The translations under genes were made by a program, and so were the position numbers. This document shows positions 8,256-15,959 of a stretch of 64,000 nucleotides of DNA, piece by piece; position 1 is the first letter of the stretch, and each line of letters begins with the position of its first letter. The DNA is taken from the NCBI RefSeq assembly GCF_027533645.1, contig NZ_JAQAGY010000016.1, positions 106,934 to 170,933 on the forward strand. Reading direction: 5' to 3'. This stretch comes from Paenibacillus caseinilyticus (GTDB taxonomy: Bacteria > Bacillota > Bacilli > Paenibacillales > NBRC-103111). The notes beneath the pieces were generated by a model. That model was not told the origin of the DNA, made no database searches, and worked only from the letters and a program-made list of their open reading frames with translations.

Positions 8256-9031
8256 CGGCGCCTGCCGGAATCGGCGCTTACGAAAGCTGGACGGGCAGCG
8301 GTGTGCCAGGGTCCCAGGGCGGCCAACCGGCCGCCGGAGACCGCTGCACGGCTCCCCGGCGGGTAGGACTGTTGAGTCCGTCGCCGGACCGGCTGTATCC
8401 GCTGATGATGGAACTGTACCGCGGATGCTGCGATCTGTTCCTGATGCACCAAGCTGATGAGAGTCTGCTAGGTAACGGACCCGTGGATCTGCTCATCGTG
8501 GATGAAACCCTCTCAGAGGAGTCCGGCAGTGCTTCGAGAATGGCCTCTTGGCTGCGCAGTACCGGTCTTGATATTCCCGCGCTCATTCTGGTGAAGGACC
8601 GCCAGCAGCTCTCGCGCATTCCGTCGGACCTGCGGCAGCAGCAGGGAGTCTGGTTCGCGGTGCCGCAGGAAGCTTGGACGGCGGTTCAGAGTGCCGTCAG
8701 AGGACCGAGGAGAGAACGCGAGTCCGGCGTGCTGACGTTCAAGGATCTCTATGTGGATGAGAGACGAATGAGCGTAGCGCGTGGGCAGACTCCACTGTCG
8801 CTCACGAAGACGGAATACGATCTGCTGCGGGCCCTTCTGGCAGCAGAAGGGGCCGTGCTTACCCGCGAGGAGCTTATCCACCGGGTCTGGGGCAGCGACT
8901 TCTACGGCGGCAGCAACGTCGTGGATGCCCATATGAAGAGCCTGCGCAAGAAGCTTGGCGACAATGCCGCAGCACCCAAGTATATTCTGACCGTACGGGG
9001 TGCGGGTTACCGGCTGGCGGACGGAGTCTAA
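8234..9031 (+). CDS. Winged-helix response regulator with a degenerate receiver domain
   Basis: A 265-residue OmpR/PhoB-type protein. The C-terminal half is a clear trans_reg_C winged helix (LSLTKTEYDLLRALLAAEGA, VWGSDFYGGSNVVDAHMKSL, ILTVRGAGYRL). The N-terminal half keeps a receiver-like pattern (VDLLIVDETLSEE) with one aspartate at the phospho-acceptor position. However, the acidic pair after beta-1 is replaced (VGLLSPSPD) and the beta-5 lysine is not seen (VWFAVPQEAW). No histidine kinase is adjacent. The ATG at 8234 has GGAAGGAG 11 nt upstream; an alternative ATG at 8252 overlaps the fur stop (ATGA). Either way it is translationally linked to the Fur gene. Confidence 0.85.
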   Translation: MFDSEVMTAPAGIGAYESWTGSGVPGSQGGQPAAGDRCTAPRRVGLLSPSPDRLYPLMMELYRGCCDLFLMHQADESLLGNGPVDLLIVDETLSEESGSASRMASWLRSTGLDIPALILVKDRQQLSRIPSDLRQQQGVWFAVPQEAWTAVQSAVRGPRRERESGVLTFKDLYVDERRMSVARGQTPLSLTKTEYDLLRALLAAEGAVLTREELIHRVWGSDFYGGSNVVDAHMKSLRKKLGDNAAAPKYILTVRGAGYRLADGV

Positions 9032-9292
9032 GCCGTCTGCCGGGCCTTAATCTTCAGGAGAACCGTACCGGCCTGACGCCTGCCCACTACCCGGGCAGGG
9101 GCCGAATAACGGTTCTTTGTCCATAGGGGCCAGGGGAGTGTAGTGCAAGAGCCATGCCCCAAGTATTCTGCCCGGCAGCCTTGCCGCTTAAGGAGCCTAA
9201 CCGGCAGCCTCACCGCTTCATGGGATCTTCATCCCGCACACATAGAAACTTCATGCGCTGTCCTATGGAGCATGATACAATATATTCATAAC
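9032..9292. other. Intergenic spacer between response regulator and second fur gene
   Basis: About 260 bp with no open frame that I trust. The only recognisable signal is a possible -10 (TACAAT) near 9277 just upstream of the Fur-type box; no clear -35 or terminator is seen. Confidence 0.4.
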
Positions 9293-9307
9293 TTAGATTA
9301 AGTCTAA
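9293..9307 (+). promoter_or_regulatory. Fur/PerR-type 7-1-7 box upstream of second Fur gene
   Basis: TTAGATTAAGTCTAA is a near-perfect 7-1-7 inverted repeat (TTAGA...TCTAA arms). It lies 41 bp before the ATG at 9348 and shares its right half with the box at 7820-7834. It is probably bound by one or both Fur-family proteins and would control fur2 and the dps remnant. Confidence 0.75.
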
Positions 9308-9347
9308 AAATAAATATAAATTCAAACATGAACAGGAGGGAAGTGTC

Positions 9348-9809
9348 ATGACGATTCTCCCCAAAGAAGCCTCTCAAGCGATGGTCCGCTCCGGAACCCG
9401 GATGACGGCCCAGCGGCAGCTCATCTTGGAGTATTTGTTCGAGAAGCTCTCGCACCCGTCGGCGGAGGAAATTCATAAAGCGATCTACCGTGATTACCCC
9501 AAAGTGGTCAGCATCACGACGATCTATAACAACCTGCGGACGCTCAAAGAATTGGGACTGGTCCGTGAATTCTATCTGCATCACAGCGGAGTCGCGCGGT
9601 ACGATACGCGGCTTGGCCATCACCACCACCTCGTCTGCGGCGAATGCGGGCGGATTGAAGATTGGTTAGGACCGGCCCCTTCCCCGGTAATGCAGGGCTA
9701 TACGCTCGGCGATGACGGCTTCCAGCCGGAGAACTTCACAATGGAGATCCGGGGGACATGCCGCAACTGTGCCGGGAGCAAAGGGCAGGTGCAGCTGCGG
9801 GCTGTATGA
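9348..9809 (+). CDS. perR: Fur-family regulator, PerR-like
   Basis: A 153-residue Fur-superfamily regulator. The winged helix (RMTAQRQLILEYLFEKLSHPSAEEIHKAI, TTIYNNLRTLKELGLV) is followed by the HHHHLVCGECG metal site (about residues 90-100) and a C-terminal CRNC, the structural zinc site. An N-terminal extension of about 15 residues and a short C-terminal tail account for the extra length. Lying 47 bp upstream of a dps/mrgA-type gene, as PerR regulators often do, it is most likely a peroxide sensor. PerR rather than Fur or Zur is an inference. CAGGAGGGAAGTGTC precedes the ATG. Confidence 0.75.
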   Translation: MTILPKEASQAMVRSGTRMTAQRQLILEYLFEKLSHPSAEEIHKAIYRDYPKVVSITTIYNNLRTLKELGLVREFYLHHSGVARYDTRLGHHHHLVCGECGRIEDWLGPAPSPVMQGYTLGDDGFQPENFTMEIRGTCRNCAGSKGQVQLRAV

Positions 9810-9856
9810 GGCGCAGGCATTTTTAAAAAAACAGTCATTACGGGAGGAAGATAACG

Positions 9857-10324
9857 ATGAGTACAGCGCAAGAGCAAAGGCAAGCTCAAGCTCTATTGAA
9901 CGAAGCAGTCAACAAGCAGATCGCGAACTGGTTCGTCCTGTATGTAAAATTCTAGAATTTTCACTGGTATGTCAAGGGCTCGCAGTTCTTCACCCTGCAT
10001 ACAAAGTTCGAGGAGCTCTACACGGAAGCGGGCCTGCACATCGATACGCTGGCGGAGCGCTTGCTGTCGCTCGGCGGCCGCCCGGTTGCCGCGATGCATG
10101 CCTGTCTCCAGCTGGCGTCTGTACAAGATGCGGCCGGCAGCGAGACAGCCGAAGAGATGGTAAAGTCTACCGTGAAGGACTTCCGCACCTTGGCCGCCGA
10201 GCTGAAGGAAGCAATGAAGCTGGCCGAGACGGCAGATGATGAGACTACCGGCGATATGCTGCTCGGGATTCACTCCAGTCTCGAGAAGCACGCCTGGATG
10301 CTCGACTCGTTCCTTGGCAAGTGA
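9857..10324 (+). pseudogene. dps: Dps/MrgA-type mini-ferritin interrupted by an in-frame TAG
   Basis: Reading straight through gives 155 sense codons of a Dps-family DNA-protecting ferritin: VNKQIANWFVLYVKF, then TAG at 9953-9955, then NFHWYVKGSQFFTLHTKFEEL. All codons before and after are in one frame, so the amber codon is the only defect. In Listeria and Bacillus Dps proteins this position (VK-[IL]-H-x-x-HWY) is a conserved ferroxidase histidine, so the stop replaces a catalytic residue. The second site histidine (TLHTKFEELY) and the rest are intact. A GGGAGGA site precedes the ATG. It may be a null allele, a sequencing error at a TTCTAGAA palindrome, or suppressed. Expression is probably from the upstream perR-like promoter. 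Confidence 0.9.
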
Positions 10325-10334
10325 CACACATAAC

Positions 10335-10380
10335 AAACCCGGTTTCGCTGTGCCTTCCTGGACGCGGAGCCGGGTTTTTG
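10335..10380 (+). terminator. Rho-independent terminator after dps
   Basis: AAACCCGG pairs with CCGGGTTT, with inner CGC/GCG pairing, followed by a T run. It closes the fur2-dps unit 11 nt after the stop codon. Confidence 0.8.
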
Positions 10381-10417
10381 TCCATATATAAGAAGTTATA
10401 TCTCGCCAGGGCTCGAT

Positions 10418-10660
10418 TCAGCCGAAAAGAATGTCGAGCACCGAACCAAGCTGGCCTCTCGATTTGCCTTCGAGCACGCGGGGATTATACACTTCGACAT
10501 ACCCGCAGTTCTGGCAGGAGACGAAGAGATAGTGGTTATGCTGGATGTCGAAGAGCTTGCTCAGACCCGTTCCGGTCATCGCCACTTCCTTGATATAGCA
10601 GATGTTCCCTTCGCATTTGACGCACTTGTATTTCTCATGAATGGCTTCTTCCAATTTCAC
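10418..10660 (-). CDS. Small zinc-ribbon protein (DUF2082-like)
   Basis: An 80-residue protein with two CxxC pairs (CVKCEG near the N-terminus and CQNCG in the middle), a short zinc ribbon of the family annotated as nucleic-acid-binding Zn-ribbon proteins. The conserved core GTGLSKLFDIQHNHYLFVSC is plain. I choose the GTG at 10660 (MKLEEAIHEK) because the family normally starts this way and a weak GAGGTG lies upstream; a longer GTG start at 10669 is possible. No function is established. Confidence 0.75.
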   Translation of the reverse strand: MKLEEAIHEKYKCVKCEGNICYIKEVAMTGTGLSKLFDIQHNHYLFVSCQNCGYVEVYNPRVLEGKSRGQLGSVLDILFG

Positions 10661-10732
10661 ACGGAACACCTCACAGTCAGTTGTATGATTCGATCGTGCT
10701 AAGTTCAGCGGGGGGATCCAGACCGGCCCTCG

Positions 10733-10963
10733 TCAGTTTCGACTTCGGAGTCGCTGCAGTCCAAGCGCCAGCAGCCACAGACCAGCGGCCATGAACGCCA
10801 TGGCGATGAAGTAGGGAGCGTGGACGAGGAGCTCCCGCCCTTGGTCGGGCCCGCCGCTCTCCGTGAGCAAGGCATGCCACCATCCGCGCAGCCATAGACC
10901 GAATCCTATGAGCAGCGCGCCTCCGGTGAGACGCAGAAGAACAGGCCAGAGGTTCATAGGCAT
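10733..10963 (-). CDS. Small two-TM membrane protein, unknown
   Basis: A 76-residue protein with two hydrophobic helices (WPVLLRLTGGALLIGFGLWL and APYFIAMAFMAAGLWLLALG) separated by a short polar loop, ending in a basic tail (LQRLRSRN). GGGGGAATGC lies before the ATG at 10963; the ATG at 10957 would also fit. I recognise no family. It precedes the zinc-ribbon gene on the same strand and may share its transcript. Confidence 0.6.
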   Translation of the reverse strand: MPMNLWPVLLRLTGGALLIGFGLWLRGWWHALLTESGGPDQGRELLVHAPYFIAMAFMAAGLWLLALGLQRLRSRN

Positions 10964-11053
10964 GCATTCCCCCTATAGCGATCGGATATATAAAAGACGA
11001 AACAGGGACTGGGAAAGTTTCCTTTTGTGTAAAGAAAAAGGAAGGTATGGTTT

Positions 11054-11191
11054 ATGGCTGGGGAACGGCGAGAGGGGCATAAATGGGAAAAAGCCCGAGC
11101 GGATTCAATAGATAATGTTGCTGAAGCCCTATGCGCCTATAGTAATATTGATAGGGGAGATAGACCACTATGGGGATTCAAGCTTTCCTGA
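11054..11191 (+). CDS. Small hypothetical protein (45 aa)
   Basis: A 45-codon frame starts MAGERREGHKWEKARADSID and ends RPLWGFKLS, with AAGGAAGG about 8 nt upstream of the ATG. It is polar with a mixed-charge N-terminus. I recognise no family. Support is limited to the ribosome binding site and plausible composition; it lies in an AT-richer island with other small genes. Confidence 0.4.
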   Translation: MAGERREGHKWEKARADSIDNVAEALCAYSNIDRGDRPLWGFKLS

Positions 11192-11243
11192 TTCTGTATG
11201 ATTCACAAAAAACTACAATACCATTAAGGAGGGAATTCACTAG

Positions 11244-11447
11244 ATGTCTGTTAGAACAGAAACCAGCTGTCCTAAATGTTCTAGTAAAGAAATAGGTAGA
11301 GGAATACATACGGATTTTGCGAGGATGTTTCCAGTGAAAAGCGGCGCTTTTACAACAGGATCGGTCATTCTGTACAATATTTGTACAGATTGTGGGTTCA
11401 TTTATGATGGATACGTACAAGATCCAAAGAAATTTAAAGAAACATAA
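11244..11447 (+). CDS. Small zinc-ribbon-like protein (67 aa)
   Basis: A 67-residue protein with CPKCSSKEIG at the N-terminus and CTDCGFIYDGYVQDPKKF at the C-terminus, i.e. two CxxC knuckles forming a probable zinc ribbon. AAGGAGGGAATTCACTAG precedes the ATG, a strong site. Codon usage is notably AT-richer than neighbouring genes, consistent with recent acquisition. Function unknown. Confidence 0.75.
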   Translation: MSVRTETSCPKCSSKEIGRGIHTDFARMFPVKSGAFTTGSVILYNICTDCGFIYDGYVQDPKKFKET

Positions 11448-11453
11448 TTCATC

Positions 11454-11493
11454 TGACCGCTGTCTTCTTTAATAGGACACAAGCGGTCAATTT
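11454..11493 (+). terminator. Probable terminator after the zinc-ribbon gene
   Basis: TGACCGC (11454-11460) pairs with GCGGTCA (11483-11489), with additional TGTC/GACA pairing, followed by a T-rich tail. The loop is long, so strength is uncertain. Confidence 0.5.
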
Positions 11494-11539
11494 ATGTTTG
11501 ATTACTTAGTACATACGAGCCCTCTAAAGAACTGGAGGA

Positions 11540-11700
11540 CAGCGCCAGCTCTATGCGGATGGACCCGGACAATTGCTGCATCAATCATGGCGCTTTTATC
11601 ATTCGGTTCAGTAGAAACATGCTCTGGGAACAACAAAGAGCGGCCGCTCAGCAACTCAAGCGTCGGTTCTTTGTTGTCTCTATAATGGGGGCTGAGGCGC
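11540..11700 (-). mobile_element. IS5-family transposase fragment
   Basis: The minus-strand frame contains FPEHVSTEPNDKSAMIDAAI followed by VRVHPHRAGA, the [S/A]MIDSTIVRAH...AGA block that carries the first catalytic Asp of IS5-type DDE transposases. Sequence before and after is unrelated, so this is a scrap of one element with no terminal repeats visible. Confidence 0.7.
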
Positions 11701-11713
11701 CTTCCGCCTAAAG

Positions 11714-12121
11714 TCAACGATCCATCCAGTCGCCCTGCAGCGCAGCATATCCTTCATCGTCTTCCCTTACCAGTCCGTATATCCCCTGCGTGTCCAGATA
11801 CTCCCGCCGCACGCCATTATCAAATTCTAGAGTAATGTAATAGTATGTGCGTGAAGAATTAGTCTCCTGCATGAGGTCACCCGTCTGATGATGATGGGTG
11901 TGCGTCCGAACATCCATACGCTTGGCGATGACCTTGGCGTACACACTCTCTCGTGGTGCCGATATATTCTTCGTGTAATTCGCAAACTTGAAAATCATGC
12001 TGGCTACAGCAATCACAAAGCCGATGACTACGAGCAGGGGTACCACTGTAAACATTAAATCGAACATACCACCACCCCCAAAGGGTGATCCGAACCCGAA
12101 ATCTCCCGGCATGCAACTCAC
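11714..12121 (-). CDS. DUF2500-family membrane protein
   Basis: A 135-residue protein with a Gly/Phe-rich N-terminus, one transmembrane helix (FTVVPLLVVIGFVIAVASMI, about residues 24-43) and a C-terminal soluble domain (VYAKVIAKRMDVRTH, YYYITLEFDNGVRREY, YGLVREDDEGYAALQGDW) matching DUF2500. The function of the family is unknown. It is a single gene; the start ATG lies close to a GGTGAG motif. Confidence 0.8.
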   Translation of the reverse strand: MSCMPGDFGFGSPFGGGGMFDLMFTVVPLLVVIGFVIAVASMIFKFANYTKNISAPRESVYAKVIAKRMDVRTHTHHHQTGDLMQETNSSRTYYYITLEFDNGVRREYLDTQGIYGLVREDDEGYAALQGDWMDR

Positions 12122-12235
12122 CTCAGTTTGGACTTATCCTTATATGACGGCCCAACTTCTTCCAATGTTTCACTTCTACACAACTTATCATGGCTGCTGC
12201 TTCTTATCCATTGCTATTGACTACACAACGGATGT

Positions 12236-12271
12236 ATAAAGAGGAGCTGCCCTGGGGGCAGCTCCTCTTCT
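12236..12271 (-). terminator. Terminator of the ABC exporter operon
   Basis: AAGAGGAGCTGCC (12239-12251) pairs perfectly with GGCAGCTCCTCTT (12257-12269). On the minus strand it is followed by TTTAT, just after the stop of the second ABC gene. Confidence 0.85.
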
Positions 12272-12279
12272 TGCCGAAC

Positions 12280-14142
12280 TCACCCCACACGCTGGAACTG
12301 GCTGGTGTAGAGGCCATGGTAGAAGCCCTTGGCTTCGAGCAGCTCTTCGTGCGTGCCGCGCTCGATAATCTCCCCGCCGTGCAGGACGAGAATCTGATCC
12401 GCACGCCGGATCGTACTGAGCCGGTGGGCGATGACGAAGGAGGTGCGTCCCTGCATGAGCAGGTTCATCGCCTCCTGAATCTGCATCTCCGTCCGCGTGT
12501 CGATGGAGCTCGTCGCTTCGTCGAGCACCAGGATGGCTGGGTCAGCCAGAATCGCCCGGGCGATGGTGAGCAGCTGCCGCTGCCCGTGGCTGAGGTTGGC
12601 GCCTTCGGCGGCCAGCTGGCTGCTGTAGCCTTCGGGCAGCCTGCGGATGAAGCCGTCGGCTCCGGCCAGCTTCGCGGCCGCCTCCACTTCGCTATCGGTG
12701 GCATCAAGCCGCCCGTAGCGGATATTCTCGCGGATCGTGTCCGAGAAGACATACGCGTCCTGAAGCACAATGCCGAGCTGGCTGCGCAGGTCATTCTTGT
12801 CGAACTGCTCCAGCGGGCGCCCATCGAGGGTCACTGTGCCTTTGCTGATATCGTAGAAGCGGGTCAGCAGGTTGACGATGGTCGTCTTGCCGGCCCCTGT
12901 GGGCCCCACCAAGGCGATCGTCTCGCCGGGCCTCGCCGTGAAGGAGATATGCTTCAGGATCGGCGAGCCTTCCTTGTAGCCGAAGGAGACATCGCGGAAG
13001 ACGACTTCGCCCCGCAGCGGCTGGCCTTGCGCAGCGCTCGTACGGAGATCCTGCCCGTATTCGTCTTCCGTATCGAGAATCTCGAAGGCCCGCTCAGCCC
13101 CGGCCACCCCCGCCTGAATCAGGTTGTACTGGTTCGCGAGTTCGTTGACCGGCCGGCCGAACTGCTTCGAGTAGTTCAGGAAGGCGACGACCACGCCGAT
13201 CGTGGTCCAGTCGCTGACGACCATCCATCCGCCTACAGCGGCCACGAGGGCATAGCCGAAGTTGTTGATGACGTTCATGACCGGGCCCATCATGCCGGAG
13301 AGGAGCTGGGCGCGGATGGAGGCGTCCCGCAGCCGGGTATTGATGCCGCCGAACTCCTCGGCCGCACGGGCCTCCCGGTTATAGACGGTGACCACCTTCT
13401 GGCCGGAGACCGTCTCCTCGATGAAGCCGTTGAGCTCGCCGAGACGCTGCTGCTGCTCCTTGAAGTGACCGCGGGTGCGCTTCGAGATCGCTCCGGTCAC
13501 CAGGGTCACGAGGGGGATCGTCACGAGCGATACAAGGGTGAGCCATACATTCAGCGCGAGCATCATTGCCAGCGAGCCGATGATCGTCACGACGCTCGTG
13601 ATGAGCTGGGTGACGCTCTGGTTGAAGGAGGTCGATACGTTCTCGATGTCGTTGGTCGTCCGGCTCATGAGCTCCCCGTGCGTCTTGCTGTCGAAGAACC
13701 GGAGGGGCAGCCGCTGCAGCCGGGCGAACACGTCCGTGCGCAGCTCCCGGATGGTGGCTTGGGTGACGCCCGACATGACGTAGGTCTGAATCCAGTTCAT
13801 CGCCCCGCTGACGAGATAGACGCCGAGCAGCAGGAGGCAGAGCCGCAGGAGTCCTGCCCCGTCGCGGGGAAGGATGTAATCGTCGATCGCCCGGCCGATC
13901 AGATAAGGGCCGAGCAGCGCCAGCCCGGCACTCAGCAGAGTGAACAGGAAGACGAGCAGGAGCCCGCTCCGCTGGCGGCTCAGATAGCGCCACATCCGGC
14001 GCAGCGTGGCGCCCGTGTCCTTGGCCCGGACTTTGGGCATCGTTCCCCGGCCGGGACCGCCCATAGGGCCGCCTCCCATCGGTCCGCCGCCTATCCCCAT
14101 GGGACCGCCTCCCGGAGGTCTTCCTTGCGTATTACCCGCCAT
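12280..14142 (-). CDS. ABC exporter half-transporter, catalytic subunit (YfiC/BmrD-like)
   Basis: A 620-residue fused permease-ATPase. Residues about 5-35 are a Gly/Pro/Met-rich linker (repeats of GGPMG). Six TM helices follow, then the nucleotide-binding domain with Walker A GPTGAGKTT, signature LSHGQRQ (LSGGQ variant) and Walker B ILVLDEATSSID with the catalytic Glu. The start at 14142 has AGGAGGAAGTCACCT upstream and overlaps the previous ABC gene by 11 bp, so the two are translated together and form a heterodimer. Family members export drugs or peptides; substrate unknown. A MarR regulator heads the operon. Confidence 0.92.
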   Translation of the reverse strand: MAGNTQGRPPGGGPMGIGGGPMGGGPMGGPGRGTMPKVRAKDTGATLRRMWRYLSRQRSGLLLVFLFTLLSAGLALLGPYLIGRAIDDYILPRDGAGLLRLCLLLLGVYLVSGAMNWIQTYVMSGVTQATIRELRTDVFARLQRLPLRFFDSKTHGELMSRTTNDIENVSTSFNQSVTQLITSVVTIIGSLAMMLALNVWLTLVSLVTIPLVTLVTGAISKRTRGHFKEQQQRLGELNGFIEETVSGQKVVTVYNREARAAEEFGGINTRLRDASIRAQLLSGMMGPVMNVINNFGYALVAAVGGWMVVSDWTTIGVVVAFLNYSKQFGRPVNELANQYNLIQAGVAGAERAFEILDTEDEYGQDLRTSAAQGQPLRGEVVFRDVSFGYKEGSPILKHISFTARPGETIALVGPTGAGKTTIVNLLTRFYDISKGTVTLDGRPLEQFDKNDLRSQLGIVLQDAYVFSDTIRENIRYGRLDATDSEVEAAAKLAGADGFIRRLPEGYSSQLAAEGANLSHGQRQLLTIARAILADPAILVLDEATSSIDTRTEMQIQEAMNLLMQGRTSFVIAHRLSTIRRADQILVLHGGEIIERGTHEELLEAKGFYHGLYTSQFQRVG

Positions 14143-15877
14143 AGGTGACTTCCTCCTTTCCAAGCTGGGAGCGGTAAATATCCTGATAGACGGGGCTTCG
14201 CTCCATGAGCTCCGTGTGTGTGCCTTCGGCCGCAATCCGGCCGTCTTCGAGCACGAGAATGCGGTCGGCGTCGAGAACCGAGGAGATCCGCTGGGCGATC
14301 AGGATGCAGGTCGTCTCCGCCATAAGCTCTTTGAGCGCCCGCTGGATCCGCGACTCCGTTCCGAGATCGACGGCGCTGGTGCTGTCGTCGAGAATGAGGA
14401 TGGCCGGACGGAGCAGCAGGGCCCGCGCGATGGCGATCCGCTGCTTCTGTCCGCCGGAGAGGTTGATCCCTCGCTGGCCGAGGACGGTATCGTAGCCTTC
14501 CGCGAAGCCGGCGATGAACTCGTGCGCTTCCGCTGCCCGGGCGGCCTTCTCGACTTCCTCCTGGGAAGCCTCCGGACGGCCGAACCGGATATTATCGCGG
14601 ATCGTGCCGCTGAAGAGAATCGACTGCTGCAGCACCATACCGATGCGTCCGCGCAGGTGATGCAGGTCCATCTCCCGCACGTCCGTGCCATCGATGAGGA
14701 CAGCGCCTTCCGCCGGGTCGTACAGCCTCGGGATGAGGCTGACCAGCGAGCTCTTGCCGGAACCGGTCGGGCCGAGGATGGCGAGCGTGCGCCCTGCCTC
14801 GGCGGTGAAGGACAGATCCTTCAGGACGAGCTCGCGGCGCCCTTCATTCTCATAGGAGAAAGAGACGTCCCGGAACTCCACGCGGCCGGCCGTAATGGCA
14901 TCGTTCCGTGCTGCGTGCGGCTGCGTGATGTCCGCTTCGATCTCCATGACTTCATTGATCCGGTCGGCGGACGCCTTGGCCCGCGATATGAATACCATCA
15001 TCATCCCCACCATGAGCAGAGAGAACAGCACCTGAGTGACATAGTTAATGAAAGCGACCAGATCGCCCACGGGCAGCGAGCCGCTCCACGTCTGCGCTCC
15101 GCCGAACCAGAGGACGGCGACGATAGAGACGTTCATAATCAGGGTCATGAGGGGCATATTCACTGCAACGGCCCGTGCGGCCTTCAGCGCGATCGCCGTA
15201 TAATCCTCGTTGGCGCGGCCGAACCGGGCTTCCTCGAAGGGGGCGCGCACGAAGGCTTTCACCACCCGGATGCCCGAGAAGTTCTCCTGAAGCACCGTAT
15301 TCAGCCCGTCGAGCTTCTGCTGCACCTGCGAGAAGAGGGGGAACGAATAACGGATGAGCAGGAATAAGACCAGGAACAGCAGCGGGATGGCGACGGCCAG
15401 AATCAGGGCGAGTTTCGGCGAGATCGTCAGCGCCATAATCACGCTGCCAAGCGCGAGGAACGGAGCCCGTACCAGAATGCGCAGGGTCATCTGGACCAGA
15501 TTCTGCAACTGGACGATATCCCCGGTCAGCCGCGTCACAAGGGAGCCTTCCTTGAACCGGTCGAGGTTCTTGTAGGAGAAGGTCTGCACCTTGCGGAATA
15601 GGGCTTCCCTAAGATCCGTCCCGAAGTTCTGGGCGGCGGTGCTGGAGAAGACCGTACATCCAATGCCGCCGGCGAGGCCGATAAGGGCATAGCCGAGCAT
15701 GAGCAGGCCGGTCTGCCGGATATGGCCGAGGTCTCCTTTCATCACGCCGTCATTGACGATGCTGGCCATGAGCTTCGGCTGCAGCAGGTCCATGTATACC
15801 TCGAGCAGCATGAGCAGGGGGGCAAGCAGAACGGCTTTCCAGTAAGGGCGCAGGTATACCATCAACTGTCTCATCAT
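14132..15877 (-). CDS. ABC exporter half-transporter, degenerate subunit (YfiB/BmrC-like)
   Basis: A 581-residue fused permease-ATPase with six TM helices and a nucleotide-binding domain: Walker A GPTGSGKSS, signature LSGGQKQ, Walker B ILILDDSTSAVD. Asp replaces the catalytic Glu after Walker B, the usual mark of the degenerate site in heterodimeric exporters such as BmrCD. GGAGGTGAATT precedes the double ATG. Its stop overlaps the start of the partner gene. It is second in the marR-abc-abc operon. Confidence 0.92.
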   Translation of the reverse strand: MMRQLMVYLRPYWKAVLLAPLLMLLEVYMDLLQPKLMASIVNDGVMKGDLGHIRQTGLLMLGYALIGLAGGIGCTVFSSTAAQNFGTDLREALFRKVQTFSYKNLDRFKEGSLVTRLTGDIVQLQNLVQMTLRILVRAPFLALGSVIMALTISPKLALILAVAIPLLFLVLFLLIRYSFPLFSQVQQKLDGLNTVLQENFSGIRVVKAFVRAPFEEARFGRANEDYTAIALKAARAVAVNMPLMTLIMNVSIVAVLWFGGAQTWSGSLPVGDLVAFINYVTQVLFSLLMVGMMMVFISRAKASADRINEVMEIEADITQPHAARNDAITAGRVEFRDVSFSYENEGRRELVLKDLSFTAEAGRTLAILGPTGSGKSSLVSLIPRLYDPAEGAVLIDGTDVREMDLHHLRGRIGMVLQQSILFSGTIRDNIRFGRPEASQEEVEKAARAAEAHEFIAGFAEGYDTVLGQRGINLSGGQKQRIAIARALLLRPAILILDDSTSAVDLGTESRIQRALKELMAETTCILIAQRISSVLDADRILVLEDGRIAAEGTHTELMERSPVYQDIYRSQLGKEEVTYGG

Positions 15878-15943
15878 AATTCACCTCCAGAATAATCAAA
15901 CGAAGATAGACAGGGTCCATCCTATGTGACGTTTGCCAGCCGG

Positions 15944-15955
15944 TTAGCCGGCTAA
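15944..15955. promoter_or_regulatory. MarR operator copy (TTAGCCGGCTAA), upstream of the ABC genes
   Basis: A perfect 12-bp palindrome directly after the marR stop codon and before the first ABC gene. The same 12-mer lies upstream of marR at 16446-16457. Two identical palindromes bracketing a MarR gene are strong evidence for its operator. Confidence 0.75.
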
Positions 15956-15959
15956 TTAT

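Noticed and set aside
9857..10324. Pyrrolysine or selenocysteine insertion at the TAG in dps
   Set aside because: Selenocysteine uses TGA, and no pyl genes or insertion element are seen; simple nonsense mutation or sequencing error is far more likely.
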